From the NCBI GenBank assembly GCA_963710535.1, contig CAVQAW010000003.1, positions 1,178,001 to 1,242,000 on the forward strand: 64,000 nucleotides of DNA, read 5' to 3'. Below are positions 17,182 through 26,867 of this stretch, one piece after another; positions within the stretch are counted from its first letter, which is position 1, and each line of letters starts with the position of its first letter. The notes under the pieces are model-generated. The model was not told the DNA's origin, ran no database searches, and saw nothing but the letters and a program-made list of their open reading frames with translations. This stretch comes from Pelagihabitans sp963710535 (lineage in GTDB: Bacteria; Bacteroidota; Bacteroidia; Flavobacteriales; Flavobacteriaceae). Position numbers and translations under genes: made by a program.

Positions 17182-19977
17182 TTATTTTGGCCTGCTCATG
17201 TTGTCCTTGGTTTTATCGAAAACGTAATCGATGACCTGCTGATGTCGATTTTTGGATCGTACCGCACTGCCGGCAGCCGGGGAAGCGTAAAAACGCCTCG
17301 AGGCAACCCTTAAGGTATGGGCTTCGCTGAAATGCATCATCAAATGGCTCCAAGCACCCATATTTCGGGGTTCTTCCTGCGCCCAAACCAGGTCATCGGC
17401 ATGCTTGTATTTTTTGATCAGGGCCTTCATCCGATCGGTTGGTACCGGGAACAACTGTTCGACCCTTACCAAGGCAATATCATCACGGCCTTGATCTTCT
17501 TTTACCGCCAGCAGGTCATAGTAGAACTTGCCAGTGCAAAATACTAGACTTTTCACTTTTTTGACATCGGCCGAAACATCATCGATTACCTCCTGAAAAC
17601 TACCTGTAGCCAGTTCTTTTACCGAGGAAACCGCTTTGGGATGCCTCAACAAGCTCTTGGGGGTAAATATGATCAACGGCTTTCTGAAATTCACCTTCAT
17701 CTGCCTGCGCAAAATATGGAACATTTGGGCAGGTGTGGTCACGTCGGCGATGTACATATTATCCCGGGCGCAAAGTTGCAAGTACCGCTCCATCCGCGCT
17801 GAGGAATGTTCGGCGCCTTGGCCTTCGTAGCCATGTGGCAGCAACATCACCAACCCGTTTTGAAGTTTCCATTTATCTTCCGCAGCAGAAATATACTGGT
17901 CGATCATGATCTGGGCACCGTTGCTGAAATCGCCAAACTGGGCTTCCCAGATGGTCAGGGTATTCGGACTGGCCATGGCGTAGCCATAATCGAATCCGAC
18001 CACCCCATATTCCGACAACAGGGAGTTATAGATCTGAAAAACACCCTGTTTGGCCGCGACATGGTTCAGAAGCATCACTTCTTCCTCACTTTCCTCTACT
18101 TTCATTACGGCATGGCGGTGTGAAAAAGTACCGCGTTCAACATCTTGGCCCGACATGCGCACCCCGAAACCTTCTTCCAGCAGTGTGCCATAGGCCAATA
18201 ATTCTCCCATCGCCCAATCGAGTTGATCCGACTCGAAGAACATTTTTCTTCTGTCTTCCACCAATTTCTCCACCTTCCGAAGGAATTTTTTATCCTTTGG
18301 CAATTGGGTCAACACCTTCGCAATGTCGGTCAACTTCTTTTCATTGTAGGTGGTGTCAACGGGATCCATCATTTCCCATTCACGAACATTTTCAAAGCCC
18401 TTCCATTCATCTGCCATAAAAGGGGTGATCACTGTCTTGGCCTCCTTCCGGGAGTCTTCCAATTCGGTCTCCAGGGAATTCTTATATTCTTCTTCCAGTT
18501 TGGAAACATAGGTGTTATCTATGATGCCTTCGGCGATCAACTTTTCGGCATAGATGTCCCTGGGGTTCTTGTGTTTTGCGATGGCCTTGTACAATTTGGG
18601 CTGGGTGAATCTGGGTTCGTCGCCCTCGTTATGGCCATATTTGCGGTACCCCAAGAGATCGATAAAAACATCCCGCTTAAATCGCATCCGATATTCCAAC
18701 GCAAAGAGCGAAGCATGAACCACAGCTTCCGGATCATCGGCATTCACGTGCAATACCGGACTTAAGGTTACCTTGCCCACATCGGTACAGTAGGTTGAGG
18801 AACGCGCATCCAAGTAGTTGGTGGTGAACCCGATTTGGTTATTGACCACGATATGCAGCGTGCCATTGGTTTTATAACCATCCAAAGAGGCCATCTGCAC
18901 CACTTCATATACGATACCTTGGCCCGCGATAGCAGCATCGCCATGTACGACTATGGGCAATACTTTTGAGAAATCATCCGGAAAATGGGCATCTTGTTTG
19001 GCCCGGGCTATACCTTCCACCACGGCCCCGACCGTTTCCAGATGGGAGGGGTTGGGCGCTATGTTCATTTTTATTCTACTGCCTTTTTCGGAAGTGCGTT
19101 CCGATGTCCATCCCAAATGGTATTTTACATCCCCATCAAAAATCTCTTCTTCATAGTCCTTGCCATCAAACTCGCTAAAAATGTCCTTGGCCGATTTGCC
19201 GAATATATTTGTAAGCACATTGAGCCTTCCCCTGTGCGCCATTCCCATGACGAACTGTTTTACGCCCATTTCCACCGCATGTTCCACAATGGCATCCAAA
19301 GCTGGAATCAAGGATTCATTGCCTTCCAGCGAAAACCTTTTCTGTCCTACATATTTGGTGTGCAAAAAGGATTCGAAAGATACCGCCTGGTTCAATTTCT
19401 TGAGGATATGCTTTTTACGCGCGGCATCGTAATTGGGATGGTTATCGTTGACATTGAGCCAGTCCTGTATCCACTGCAACCTGTCGGGGTTACGGAGGTA
19501 CATGTACTCTACCCCTATGGCATCGCAATAAATACTTTGTAAGTGTGCTACGATTTCCTTTAAGCTGCTCGGACCGATGCCGATGATCTCTCCGGCCTTG
19601 AAAACGGTTTGGAGATCCTTGTCCGATAAGCCGAAATTTTCAAGGTCCAAGGTGGGCGTATACTGCCTGCGTTCCCTCACAGGATTGGTTTTAGTGAACA
19701 GGTGGCCCCTGCTGCGATAGCCATCGATCAAACGGATGACCTGAAATTCTTTTTGCAGCAATTCGGGAATTTCCTGTTGCCTCGCTTCAGGATGGGAAAT
19801 GGACCCATTTTGACCATGAAGGTCCAATTCTTCCAAGGCACTTTCCGATCCGAAATCGAAACCCTGAAAAAAAGCACGCCAACTGGGTTCTATGCTATCG
19901 GGATTCGTTAGGTACTTATCGTAAAGTTCCGAAAAGAAAGATGTATGCGCTGCGTTTAAAAAGGAATATTTATCCAT
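17182..19977 (-). CDS. sucA: 2-oxoglutarate dehydrogenase E1 component
   Basis: This thiamine-diphosphate enzyme decarboxylates 2-oxoglutarate and loads succinyl on the E2 lipoyl group. The start at 19977 (MDKYSFLNAAHTSFF) is preferred over the longer open frame to 20121. It gives 931 aa (E. coli 933), begins at the conserved E2-binding N-terminus (SELYDKYLTNPDSIEPSW), and a TAnnTTTG box lies within the extra stretch. Visible motifs are VMGMAHRGRLNVL, the ThDP segment GDAAIAGQGIVYE and VVNNQIGFTT, and the C-terminal VWAQEEPRNMGAW. It heads the operon with the M23 gene and odhB; the E3 gene is not in the window. Confidence 0.96.
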   Translation of the reverse strand: MDKYSFLNAAHTSFFSELYDKYLTNPDSIEPSWRAFFQGFDFGSESALEELDLHGQNGSISHPEARQQEIPELLQKEFQVIRLIDGYRSRGHLFTKTNPVRERRQYTPTLDLENFGLSDKDLQTVFKAGEIIGIGPSSLKEIVAHLQSIYCDAIGVEYMYLRNPDRLQWIQDWLNVNDNHPNYDAARKKHILKKLNQAVSFESFLHTKYVGQKRFSLEGNESLIPALDAIVEHAVEMGVKQFVMGMAHRGRLNVLTNIFGKSAKDIFSEFDGKDYEEEIFDGDVKYHLGWTSERTSEKGSRIKMNIAPNPSHLETVGAVVEGIARAKQDAHFPDDFSKVLPIVVHGDAAIAGQGIVYEVVQMASLDGYKTNGTLHIVVNNQIGFTTNYLDARSSTYCTDVGKVTLSPVLHVNADDPEAVVHASLFALEYRMRFKRDVFIDLLGYRKYGHNEGDEPRFTQPKLYKAIAKHKNPRDIYAEKLIAEGIIDNTYVSKLEEEYKNSLETELEDSRKEAKTVITPFMADEWKGFENVREWEMMDPVDTTYNEKKLTDIAKVLTQLPKDKKFLRKVEKLVEDRRKMFFESDQLDWAMGELLAYGTLLEEGFGVRMSGQDVERGTFSHRHAVMKVEESEEEVMLLNHVAAKQGVFQIYNSLLSEYGVVGFDYGYAMASPNTLTIWEAQFGDFSNGAQIMIDQYISAAEDKWKLQNGLVMLLPHGYEGQGAEHSSARMERYLQLCARDNMYIADVTTPAQMFHILRRQMKVNFRKPLIIFTPKSLLRHPKAVSSVKELATGSFQEVIDDVSADVKKVKSLVFCTGKFYYDLLAVKEDQGRDDIALVRVEQLFPVPTDRMKALIKKYKHADDLVWAQEEPRNMGAWSHLMMHFSEAHTLRVASRRFYASPAAGSAVRSKNRHQQVIDYVFDKTKDNMSRPK

Positions 19978-20012
19978 AAAAGGGTTTCTCTGACTGACCA
20001 ATAAAAATTTAT

Positions 20013-20020
20013 CAAAAATA
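20013..20020 (-). promoter_or_regulatory. -7 element of the sucA operon promoter
   Basis: TATTTTTG on the minus strand lies 36 nt upstream of the ATG at 19977. It falls inside the longer reading frame that starts at 20121, which argues that the upstream extension is not translated. Confidence 0.55.
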
Positions 20021-20188
20021 CAATATTTCGTATTTCTAGACGTATCTTGGAATGTATAATTATGGGATGCTTCATGGGATTTTGATATTCCCTTCAAAAT
20101 TGCAATTGTATCGACATTCATTTTATAGAGATTTAAGTCGGCGCATTTGACATTTCAAGCATTTCACGCCAAAAAAGGATTCATAAAA

Positions 20189-20719
20189 ATGACCTACAAT
20201 TACCACCACATCAAGATCCTTATTTGCGGTCTCATTTGTTTTTTGGCCACGGCATGGGGATCAGCTCAAAATACCGGAAGAACAGATGCGTTTTGGGAGC
20301 ATGTTCGTTTTGGGGGCGGTTTGGGCCTGGGATTCACCAATGGCGGATTTAATGGCGCCATCTCGCCAAGTGCCATCTACCAATTCAATTCACAATTCGC
20401 GGCCGGCATAAGCCTGAGCTTCAATTACGCCAAGTTCAACGACGACAAGTTCATCGCCTATGGCGGAAGCCTGCTTTCTCTTTACAATCCGCTACCCTTC
20501 CTGCAACTTTCGGGCGAATTGGAACAACTGCGCATCAATCGTGAACTCGCCACTTTTTCAGGCATCGTAAAAGATAATTATTGGTCTCCGGCACTATTTT
20601 TGGGACTGGGTTACAGCAATCGGAACGTTACTTTTGGAATACGATATGATGTGCTCTACAATCAAAACAAGAGCATCTATGCCAATGCTTGGATGCCCTT
20701 TGTAAGGGTTTATTTTTAG
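20189..20719 (+). CDS. Small outer-membrane beta-barrel protein
   Basis: The ATG at 20189 is chosen because it directly precedes a signal peptide (MTYNYHHIKILICGLICFLA, cleavage near GSAQ); an in-frame ATG at 20147 adds 14 polar residues. The mature part of about 150 residues has alternating beta strands with Gly-rich turns (VRFGGGLGLGFTNGGFNG) and ends FVRVYF, an aromatic C-terminus. Relatives next to sucA are often labelled 'alpha-ketoglutarate decarboxylase', but no enzyme motif is present; that name is probably inherited from the neighbour. It is divergent from sucA. Confidence 0.75.
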   Translation: MTYNYHHIKILICGLICFLATAWGSAQNTGRTDAFWEHVRFGGGLGLGFTNGGFNGAISPSAIYQFNSQFAAGISLSFNYAKFNDDKFIAYGGSLLSLYNPLPFLQLSGELEQLRINRELATFSGIVKDNYWSPALFLGLGYSNRNVTFGIRYDVLYNQNKSIYANAWMPFVRVYF

Positions 20720-20915
20720 TTGGATGTAATATATCCGAAATTTCGGGGTCCTTGCCTTAATCCCTTTTCCCTATATCTTATGAACGGCTAGGCAACTTAT
20801 CTAGATGGACAGTCATCCTTAAAAGCATGCCTTTTGTCGTAGTGATTTCGAGGTTGCTGTATTATCGCTTACTTTTCAACACTGATGCTTTGTCATCGAA
20901 AAAGGCAGTACTACC

Positions 20916-23875
20916 ATGACATTATCCTTTCCCGCAAAAATAAGGAAGGTGATTTTTAAAATCATCATCTTGCTCTTATGCGGTATCGGGGCAAGGGCTC
21001 AGCAAATCGGTGATTTTGTCTCCATAGCACCCGCTGGTCAGAACAGTGACTTTGTCATCCCATCAACCCATACTTTCCAAAAGATCATCGAAACTGGCGA
21101 TCCCTTGACACAAGGGGGCAACTTACCCACAAATAATGATTTTACGGGCTATGTTCCCATTGGCGGCAGCAGTACCAACGGCTATCTGAGTATCAATGCC
21201 GAATCGGCTCCGGGCGGGGTGAGCATTCTGGACATCAATTACAACAATACTACAAGACTATGGCAAACCACTTTGTCGCAGGCCGTGAATTTCAATGGCG
21301 TTGTCGCGACCATCGCCAATTGTTCCGGTACCGTCACGCCTTGGAATACGATCATCAGCTGTGAAGAAATCACCAGTCTTGAATTGGAAAACAATCCTGG
21401 ATTGCCCAGGGATATCAATAATGACGGCTATGACGACTTCGGTTGGTGCATAGAAATCAATCCGGCCACCAAAACCGTGATCGATAAAAGATGGGCACTA
21501 GGCAATTTTAAACATGAAAACGTTGTGATTCATGGCAACCACCGTACGGTTTACCAAGGTGCGGATGCCAGCGTTGGCTATTTGTACAAATTCGTGGCAG
21601 ATAATGCACAAGACCTATCAAGTGGCGCACTCTATGTTTACCAGGGATCTAAAAACGGACCTGGTACCTGGATTGTGATCGATAATGCAACACAGGCTGA
21701 ACGGAACACCACCGTAGCGCAAAGTGCGGCGGTCGGCGCCACGGTTTTCAATGGTATTGAAGATGTGGAAATCGGACCGGATGGTTGGATCTATTTTGCA
21801 GTGAAAAATGAAAGTCAAGTCTATCGTTTTCAGGATTCCGATCCCATTTCCGGGACTACGGTGCCCCTAATGGAAACATTTGTGGGCAATAGGGCCTATG
21901 ACATTACCCATGCGAACGGCACGACCAGCGTGAACTGGGCCGCCGGGAATGATAACCTTGCCTTTGATGATGCGGGTAATTTATGGGTTTTACAAGATGG
22001 CGGGAGCCAAAACTACATATGGGTAGTGGGCAACGATCATACCCAAAATACACCAAATGTGAGGATTTTTGGGAATACCCCTTCGGGTTCCGAGCCGACC
22101 GGCATCACCTTTTCTCCAGATTACAGATTCCTTTTTATGTCGATCCAACATCCTAACACCAACAACAATAGCACCCAAACCGATGCTGCGGGAAATTCGG
22201 TTTCATTCAATAAATCGACCACTTTGGTCTTGGCGCGAAATGAAGATTTGGGCGCCGCATCTACAAGCGAGTGGTATTTGGATGCCGATGGTGATGGATA
22301 TGCCGCCGAGAATACCGTTTTGAGCGTTTCAAGTCCGGGACCGGGATACACCACTACCGTTTTGCCCACCACCGATTGTAACGACAATGATGCGGCCATC
22401 AACCCGGAAACAGTTTGGTTCCGCGACGCCGACGGTGATGGTTATGCGGCCCAGTCGACGATAACAAGCTGCACCAGTCCCGGGACGGAATACACCTTCA
22501 ATACCTTACCAACCACCGATTGCGATGATGACAATGCCATGATCAATCCTGCCACAGTTTGGTACCTCGACGCGGATGGCGACGGCTATGCCGATCCGTC
22601 ACCGTTTTGCCCAACACCGACTGCGACGACAGCGATCCTGGTGTTCCAGGCCGTGACCTGGTACCTCGACGCGGACGGGGACGGCTATGCCGATCCGGCC
22701 ACCGTGGAAAGCTGTGCGAGTCCGGGCATCGGCTATACCACCACCGTTTTGCCCAACACCGACTGCGATGACAGCGATTCCTTGGTGTTCCAGGCCGTGA
22801 CCTGGTACCTCGACGCGGACGGGGACGGCTATGCCGATCCGGCGACCTTGCAGAGCTGTGCGAGCCCCGGAACCGGTTATACCATCACCGTGCTGCCCAC
22901 TACCGACTGTGACGACAACGATCCCTGGCCTACCAGGCCGTAACCTGGTACCTCGATGCCGACGGGGATGGCTATGCCGATCCGGCCACCGTGGAAAGCT
23001 GCGCCAGTCCGGGCATCGGCTATACCACCACCGTTTTGCCCAACACCGACTGCGATGACAACGATCCCTTGGTGTTCCAGGCCGTAACATGGTACCTCGA
23101 CGCGGACGGGGACGGCTATGCCGATCCGGCCACCGTGGAAAGCTGCGCCAGTCCGGGCATCGGCTATACCACTACCGTTTTGCCCAACACCGACTGCGAT
23201 GACAGCGATTCCTTGGTGTTCCAGGCCGAAACATGGTACCTCGATGCGGACGGGGACGGCTATGCCGATCCGGCGACCTTGCAGAGCTGCGCGAGTCCAG
23301 GCATCGGCTATACCACCACCGTTTTGCCCAACACCGACTGCGATGACAACGATCCCTTGGTGTTCCAGGCCGTAACATGGTACCTCGACGCGGACGGGGA
23401 CGGCTATGCCGATCCGGCCACCGTGGAAAGCTGCGCGAGTCCGGGCATCGGCTATACCACCACGGTGCTGCCCACTACTGACTGTGATGACAATGATGGT
23501 ACAGTGAACCTCAACGCATTATGGTACCTCGATGCCGACGGGGATGGCTATGCAGATGCCTTGCCCATCAATAGTTGCTCGAGTCCGGGAGAAGGCTATT
23601 CCACGGAGGCACTGCCATTGGAAGCTGTTGTGGAGATTGAAATGATCGTTTATCCCAATCCTTCCTCAGGTCTTTATCGGGTGGCCATGGATAAGGTATA
23701 CCGGCAATTGGAGGTCTCCGTGGCCACCGCTTCCAATCAATCCGTATTCAGGAAAATCTATGTTGGGGCGCGGGATATCGACATCGATCTGTCGGCGCTG
23801 AGTTCCGGGGTATACTTTTTGAAAATTTCGGCAGAGGGCAATAGTCTTGGCAGTTTTAAGATGATCCGCAATTAG
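20916..23875 (+). pseudogene. PhoX-like (DUF839) protein with ten MopE-type metal-binding repeats and T9SS sorting domain, frameshifted
   Basis: A signal peptide (about 1-29, ending ARAQ) precedes a PhoX/DUF839 domain (about 30-450). Family motifs include TPWNTIISCEEI, RWALGNFKHEN, VEIGPDGWIYFAV and EPTGITFSPD. PhoX enzymes are Ca/Fe-dependent alkaline phosphatases. Ten repeats of about 48 residues follow, each with the Ca-binding-like DADGDGYA and DCDDND motifs (MopE type). The end (VYPNPSSGLYRV...) is a type A T9SS sorting domain, so the protein should reach the cell surface. The frame breaks at about 22926: restoring one T in CCCTGG continues the repeat (ProLeuAlaTyrGln), joining both parts into about 986 aa. 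This is a single-base loss, either a real mutation or a consensus error in a repeat. Confidence 0.85.
22272..23620 (+). repeat. Tandem array of ten ~144-bp units encoding MopE-type repeats
   Basis: Units start (Trp codon of WYLDADGDGY) at 22272, 22416, 22560, 22659, 22803, 22946, 23090, 23234, 23378 and 23522. All are 144 bp apart except unit 3 (99 bp) and unit 5 (143 bp). Units 4 to 9 are nearly identical at DNA level, while units 1, 2 and 10 are diverged, so the middle arose by recent duplication. Variants alternate between PATVESC and PATLQSC. Confidence 0.9.
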
Positions 23876-23928
23876 CACGGCTTCTTGATCTTAATACCAA
23901 CTCATTTACATTTGGGATTTGTTACGTA

Positions 23929-24285
23929 TCACGGACCATAACGTTCCTTCAGCCATACTTTTTGGAGTTCCCTCTTCAAGATCAAGAAGGAAACCTGCTC
24001 CGCTACCTCGACCACATCGGTAACTTGAATCTCTTTAAAGGCTTTTTCGGGGACATCGACCACATAGAGCAGATTGAGATAATCCGCAAACCGTTCCATG
24101 ATCAGATAATAGATTTTTTCATGCAAAATGGCCCTTAATTCCTCAGGCGCCATTTCTACTTGAAAATCGATCGGAACATTGGCCAAACCAAAATCCTTAT
24201 CCAACTGAACCACTAACTTTTGATACAATCGCGATTTGATCGCATCTTTCAACAAAACGGTGCTGTTTGGAAAATTTGAGAGCAT
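23929..24285 (-). CDS. Conserved hypothetical protein, ~118 aa
   Basis: The ATG at 24285 (MLSNFPNSTVLLKDAIKSRL) is preferred over one at 24336 because the extra 17 residues are low in structure. The protein is mixed charged, predicted helical with central strands (EEKIYYLI, LNLLYVVDVPE), and has no signal, TM helix or known catalytic motif. It resembles short conserved flavobacterial proteins without assigned role. It lies alone between the convergent PhoX-like gene and the amidohydrolase. Confidence 0.6.
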   Translation of the reverse strand: MLSNFPNSTVLLKDAIKSRLYQKLVVQLDKDFGLANVPIDFQVEMAPEELRAILHEKIYYLIMERFADYLNLLYVVDVPEKAFKEIQVTDVVEVAEQVSFLILKRELQKVWLKERYGP

Positions 24286-24451
24286 GGTAGATGTACGTAG
24301 GGGGCGATGATTTGGTTTATCCTGGGCAAGCTGCATCCAAAAAAATCGTTTAAAAGCATCCTGACCTTTTTTTAACCCTTTTGAAAGGGATTGGGTTGCC
24401 CCAACAATAGGAGCAAACTTTGGGCGCAGCTCCGATCAAAAACGATAACGA

Positions 24452-25726
24452 CTACTTTTTGTAAACGATGCCGTTCTTCATTACAAAGACCACATTTTCC
24501 AGTGTTTTGACATTTATATCGGGATTTTCCCCAACGGCGATGATATCGGCCAAATACCCCTCCTTCAGCTGTCCGAGTTCAGTTTCCATGCCCAAAAGTG
24601 ACGCGTTGGTTACGGTCGCGGCCTTTAATGATTCCATCACCGGAATACCGGCCTCCAAAAGATAATTGAATTCCATGGCGTTGAGTCCATGTGGAAAGAC
24701 GCCGGCATCGGTACCAAAGGCCATGGGAACACCCTTTTTATAAGCCTTTCCAATCGTAGCTTGGTGCTTTGGGCCGATTTCCAAGGCCTTTTGGGCCACC
24801 ACTTCCGGAAAAAATCCGGGCACTTTGGCTTTTTCCGCCACCTGTTTGCCCGCAGTGACCGTTGGCACCAAATAACACTGGTTTTTTTTCATCAATTCCA
24901 TGGTTTCCTCACTCATCAGCGTACCATGCTCAATGGTGTTCACGCCGCCTAAAACGGCCAATTTCATGCCTTCATCGCCATGGGCATGGGCGGCCACCAT
25001 AAAACCGTAATCCTTGGCGGTGGTAGTGATCGCTTGTATTTCTTCCAGGGTAAACTGGGGGTTCTGTCCACTTTTTGCTACGCTCAATACCCCTCCCGTG
25101 GCAGTGATCTTGATCAAATCCGCTCCTTCCTTATACCGTTGGCGTACCGCCTTTCTACCATCATCCGCAGAATTCACGACCCCTTCTTTTGGGCCCGGAT
25201 CGCCCATCAGGTCTTTGCGCGTGCCGTTGGTGGGATCGGCATGCCCTCCTGTTGTGGCCAATGATTTGCCCGAAGTGAATATTCGGGGACCATCGACCGA
25301 TCCATTGTTAACGGCATTGCGCAGTGAGATGTTTACTCCAGTGCCTCCCAAATCCCTGACCGTGGTGAACCCTGCCATTAAGGTACGTTTGGCATACACC
25401 GTGGCCTGAAGCGCTACATCGGCCTCATTATCGGTAAACCTTTTGATATAGGTCTGGGGATTGAATTCAGATTCGATATGCACGTGCATATCGATCAGTC
25501 CGGGAAGTACCGTCTTGGTTTTTAAATCGATGGTTTGATCGTTTGGGCCAGCGGGGAGATATCCATTACCTATGCTTTTTATCCGGTTGCCAGCAATGAC
25601 GATCGTTTTTTCCCGAAGCACTTCCCCTGTGCGGGTATCGATAAGACTTCCGCAATGGATATAGGTATCTTGCGCTATGCCGGGGAGAATGCTTAAAAAG
25701 GCAAAAAGGAGCAACAGTTTTTTCAT
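24452..25726 (-). CDS. Exported metal-dependent amidohydrolase
   Basis: At 424 aa it has a signal peptide (1-18, GIAQ). The small beta domain (YIHCGSLIDTRTGEVL) and the metal-binding HxH in GLIDMHVHIE are standard for the imidazolonepropionase/prolidase-like branch of the amidohydrolase superfamily. Further ligands are AAHAHG, the His of NTIEHGT and the Asp of FGTDAGVFPHG. Its substrate is probably a dipeptide or cyclic amide in the periplasm, but the exact one cannot be told. A related but broken gene lies at 56673-58114. Confidence 0.9.
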   Translation of the reverse strand: MKKLLLLFAFLSILPGIAQDTYIHCGSLIDTRTGEVLREKTIVIAGNRIKSIGNGYLPAGPNDQTIDLKTKTVLPGLIDMHVHIESEFNPQTYIKRFTDNEADVALQATVYAKRTLMAGFTTVRDLGGTGVNISLRNAVNNGSVDGPRIFTSGKSLATTGGHADPTNGTRKDLMGDPGPKEGVVNSADDGRKAVRQRYKEGADLIKITATGGVLSVAKSGQNPQFTLEEIQAITTTAKDYGFMVAAHAHGDEGMKLAVLGGVNTIEHGTLMSEETMELMKKNQCYLVPTVTAGKQVAEKAKVPGFFPEVVAQKALEIGPKHQATIGKAYKKGVPMAFGTDAGVFPHGLNAMEFNYLLEAGIPVMESLKAATVTNASLLGMETELGQLKEGYLADIIAVGENPDINVKTLENVVFVMKNGIVYKK

Positions 25727-25808
25727 GGGTATTGGTTTAGTCGAACAAAATAAGGAGAAATCCTTACAATTGCCACATTGCCAAAACCTTTGTTGGCAAA
25801 TCAGGAAC

Positions 25809-26825
25809 CTAGCCCCTGATCTTTCGTTCCCAATCCCATGCCGATTTCATGGCTTGATCTAAGGTAAATTGGGCTTTCCAACCCAAGACCTTGTTCGCCT
25901 TCGCGGTATCTGCATAAGCGCTGACGATATCACCAGGCCGCCTATCCACGATTTTGTAATTCAATTTTACGCCCGAAACCCGTTCAAAACTTTGAATGGC
26001 CTCCAAGACGGAACTGCCCTTGCCCGTACCCACATTGTAGACCTCGTAATTTTCCTTGTTTTCCGCTTCCAAAAGGCGTTTTAAGGCCACCACATGGGCC
26101 TTGGCCAAATCGACCACGTGGATATAGTCACGAATACAAGTGCCATCTGCCGTGGGATAATCATCGCCAAAAACCGAAAGTACTTCTCGGATACCCATTG
26201 CGGTTTGGGTGATGAAGGGCACCAAATTTTGGGGGATGCCAATGGGCAGTTCCCCTATTTTGGCGCTTGGGTGGGCACCCATCGGATTGAAATAGCGCAG
26301 CGCGATGGCATTGAGGCCGGGCGTCACCTTGCAGGTATCCGATATGATTTCCTCTCCGATCTGTTTGGTATTGCCATAGGGCGACTCAGCGGGTTTCACC
26401 GGGGCATCTTCTGTAATGGGCATTTTATCGGCCTGGCCATAAACGGTACAGGAAGAACTAAAGATGAAGCTCGACCTGTTCTTTTTGATAAGCTCCTGTA
26501 ACAGATAAACCAAGCTGGCGATGTTATTTTCATAATAAAGCAACGGATCGGTCACGCTCTCCCCCACTGCCTTGGAGGCCGCAAAATGGATCACCCCTGC
26601 TACCTGTGGATGACTTTTGAAGAAATCATGCACCTTCGACTTTTCCCTGAGGTCCATTTTTTCAAAAATGGGTCGCTGCCCAGTGATGGCGGCAATCCCT
26701 TCCAATACCTTTTCGGACGAATTGGAACAATCGTCTACGATCACTACCTCAAAGCCCTGCTCCTGCAGTTCCACCACCGTATGGGAACCAATGAAACCAA
26801 GGCCTCCGGTTACAAGAATCTTCAT
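25809..26825 (-). CDS. galE: UDP-glucose 4-epimerase
   Basis: This 338-aa short-chain dehydrogenase-type enzyme interconverts UDP-glucose and UDP-galactose with bound NAD. The Rossmann motif GGLGFIGSHTV is at 6-16, the catalytic Tyr/Lys pair is in SPYGNTK (about 148-154), and the Ser/Thr of FSSSCTVYG is about 25 residues earlier. RPGD, ALRYFNPMGAHPS and TCIRDYIHVVDLAKAH are family signatures. Together with the next genes (an aminotransferase and the Kdo transferase) it points to cell-envelope sugar synthesis. A TAnnTTTG box lies 21 nt upstream. Confidence 0.95.
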   Translation of the reverse strand: MKILVTGGLGFIGSHTVVELQEQGFEVVIVDDCSNSSEKVLEGIAAITGQRPIFEKMDLREKSKVHDFFKSHPQVAGVIHFAASKAVGESVTDPLLYYENNIASLVYLLQELIKKNRSSFIFSSSCTVYGQADKMPITEDAPVKPAESPYGNTKQIGEEIISDTCKVTPGLNAIALRYFNPMGAHPSAKIGELPIGIPQNLVPFITQTAMGIREVLSVFGDDYPTADGTCIRDYIHVVDLAKAHVVALKRLLEAENKENYEVYNVGTGKGSSVLEAIQSFERVSGVKLNYKIVDRRPGDIVSAYADTAKANKVLGWKAQFTLDQAMKSAWDWERKIRG

Positions 26826-26845
26826 ATCAAAATTTGGTTAAGCGC

Positions 26846-26853
26846 CAAAACTA
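26846..26853 (-). promoter_or_regulatory. -7 element of the galE promoter
   Basis: TAGTTTTG on the minus strand matches TAnnTTTG in the 42-nt gap between the aminotransferase stop and the galE ATG, suggesting galE has its own promoter. Confidence 0.45.
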
Positions 26854-26867
26854 AGGATAACCAACGG

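Noticed and set aside
19978..20121. Upstream extension of sucA to an ATG at 20121 (48 more residues)
   Set aside because: A TAnnTTTG promoter element lies within it, it lacks homology to E1 N-termini, and the 931-aa form fits the family length.
20189..20719. Naming the protein 'alpha-ketoglutarate decarboxylase'
   Set aside because: It is a signal-peptide-bearing beta-barrel of about 175 aa with no thiamine-binding or catalytic motif; the name is probably transferred from neighbouring sucA.
20735..20746. Palindrome CCGAAATTTCGG after the beta-barrel gene
   Set aside because: Lies downstream of a gene, without a T-run and without a known regulator half-site; no function can be argued.
22599..23378. 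Antisense open frames in the repeat array
   Set aside because: They are mirror images of the GC-rich repeat with Arg/His/Pro-rich translations and no homology.
22272..23620. CRISPR array
   Set aside because: The repeats are 144 bp, coding in one frame with WYLDADGDGY at each start, and have no spacers; this is a tandem protein repeat.
24376..24389. Hairpin CCCTTTTGAAAGGG near the amidohydrolase
   Set aside because: Only 6 bp stem with a 2-nt loop and no T-run on either strand, so not a terminator.
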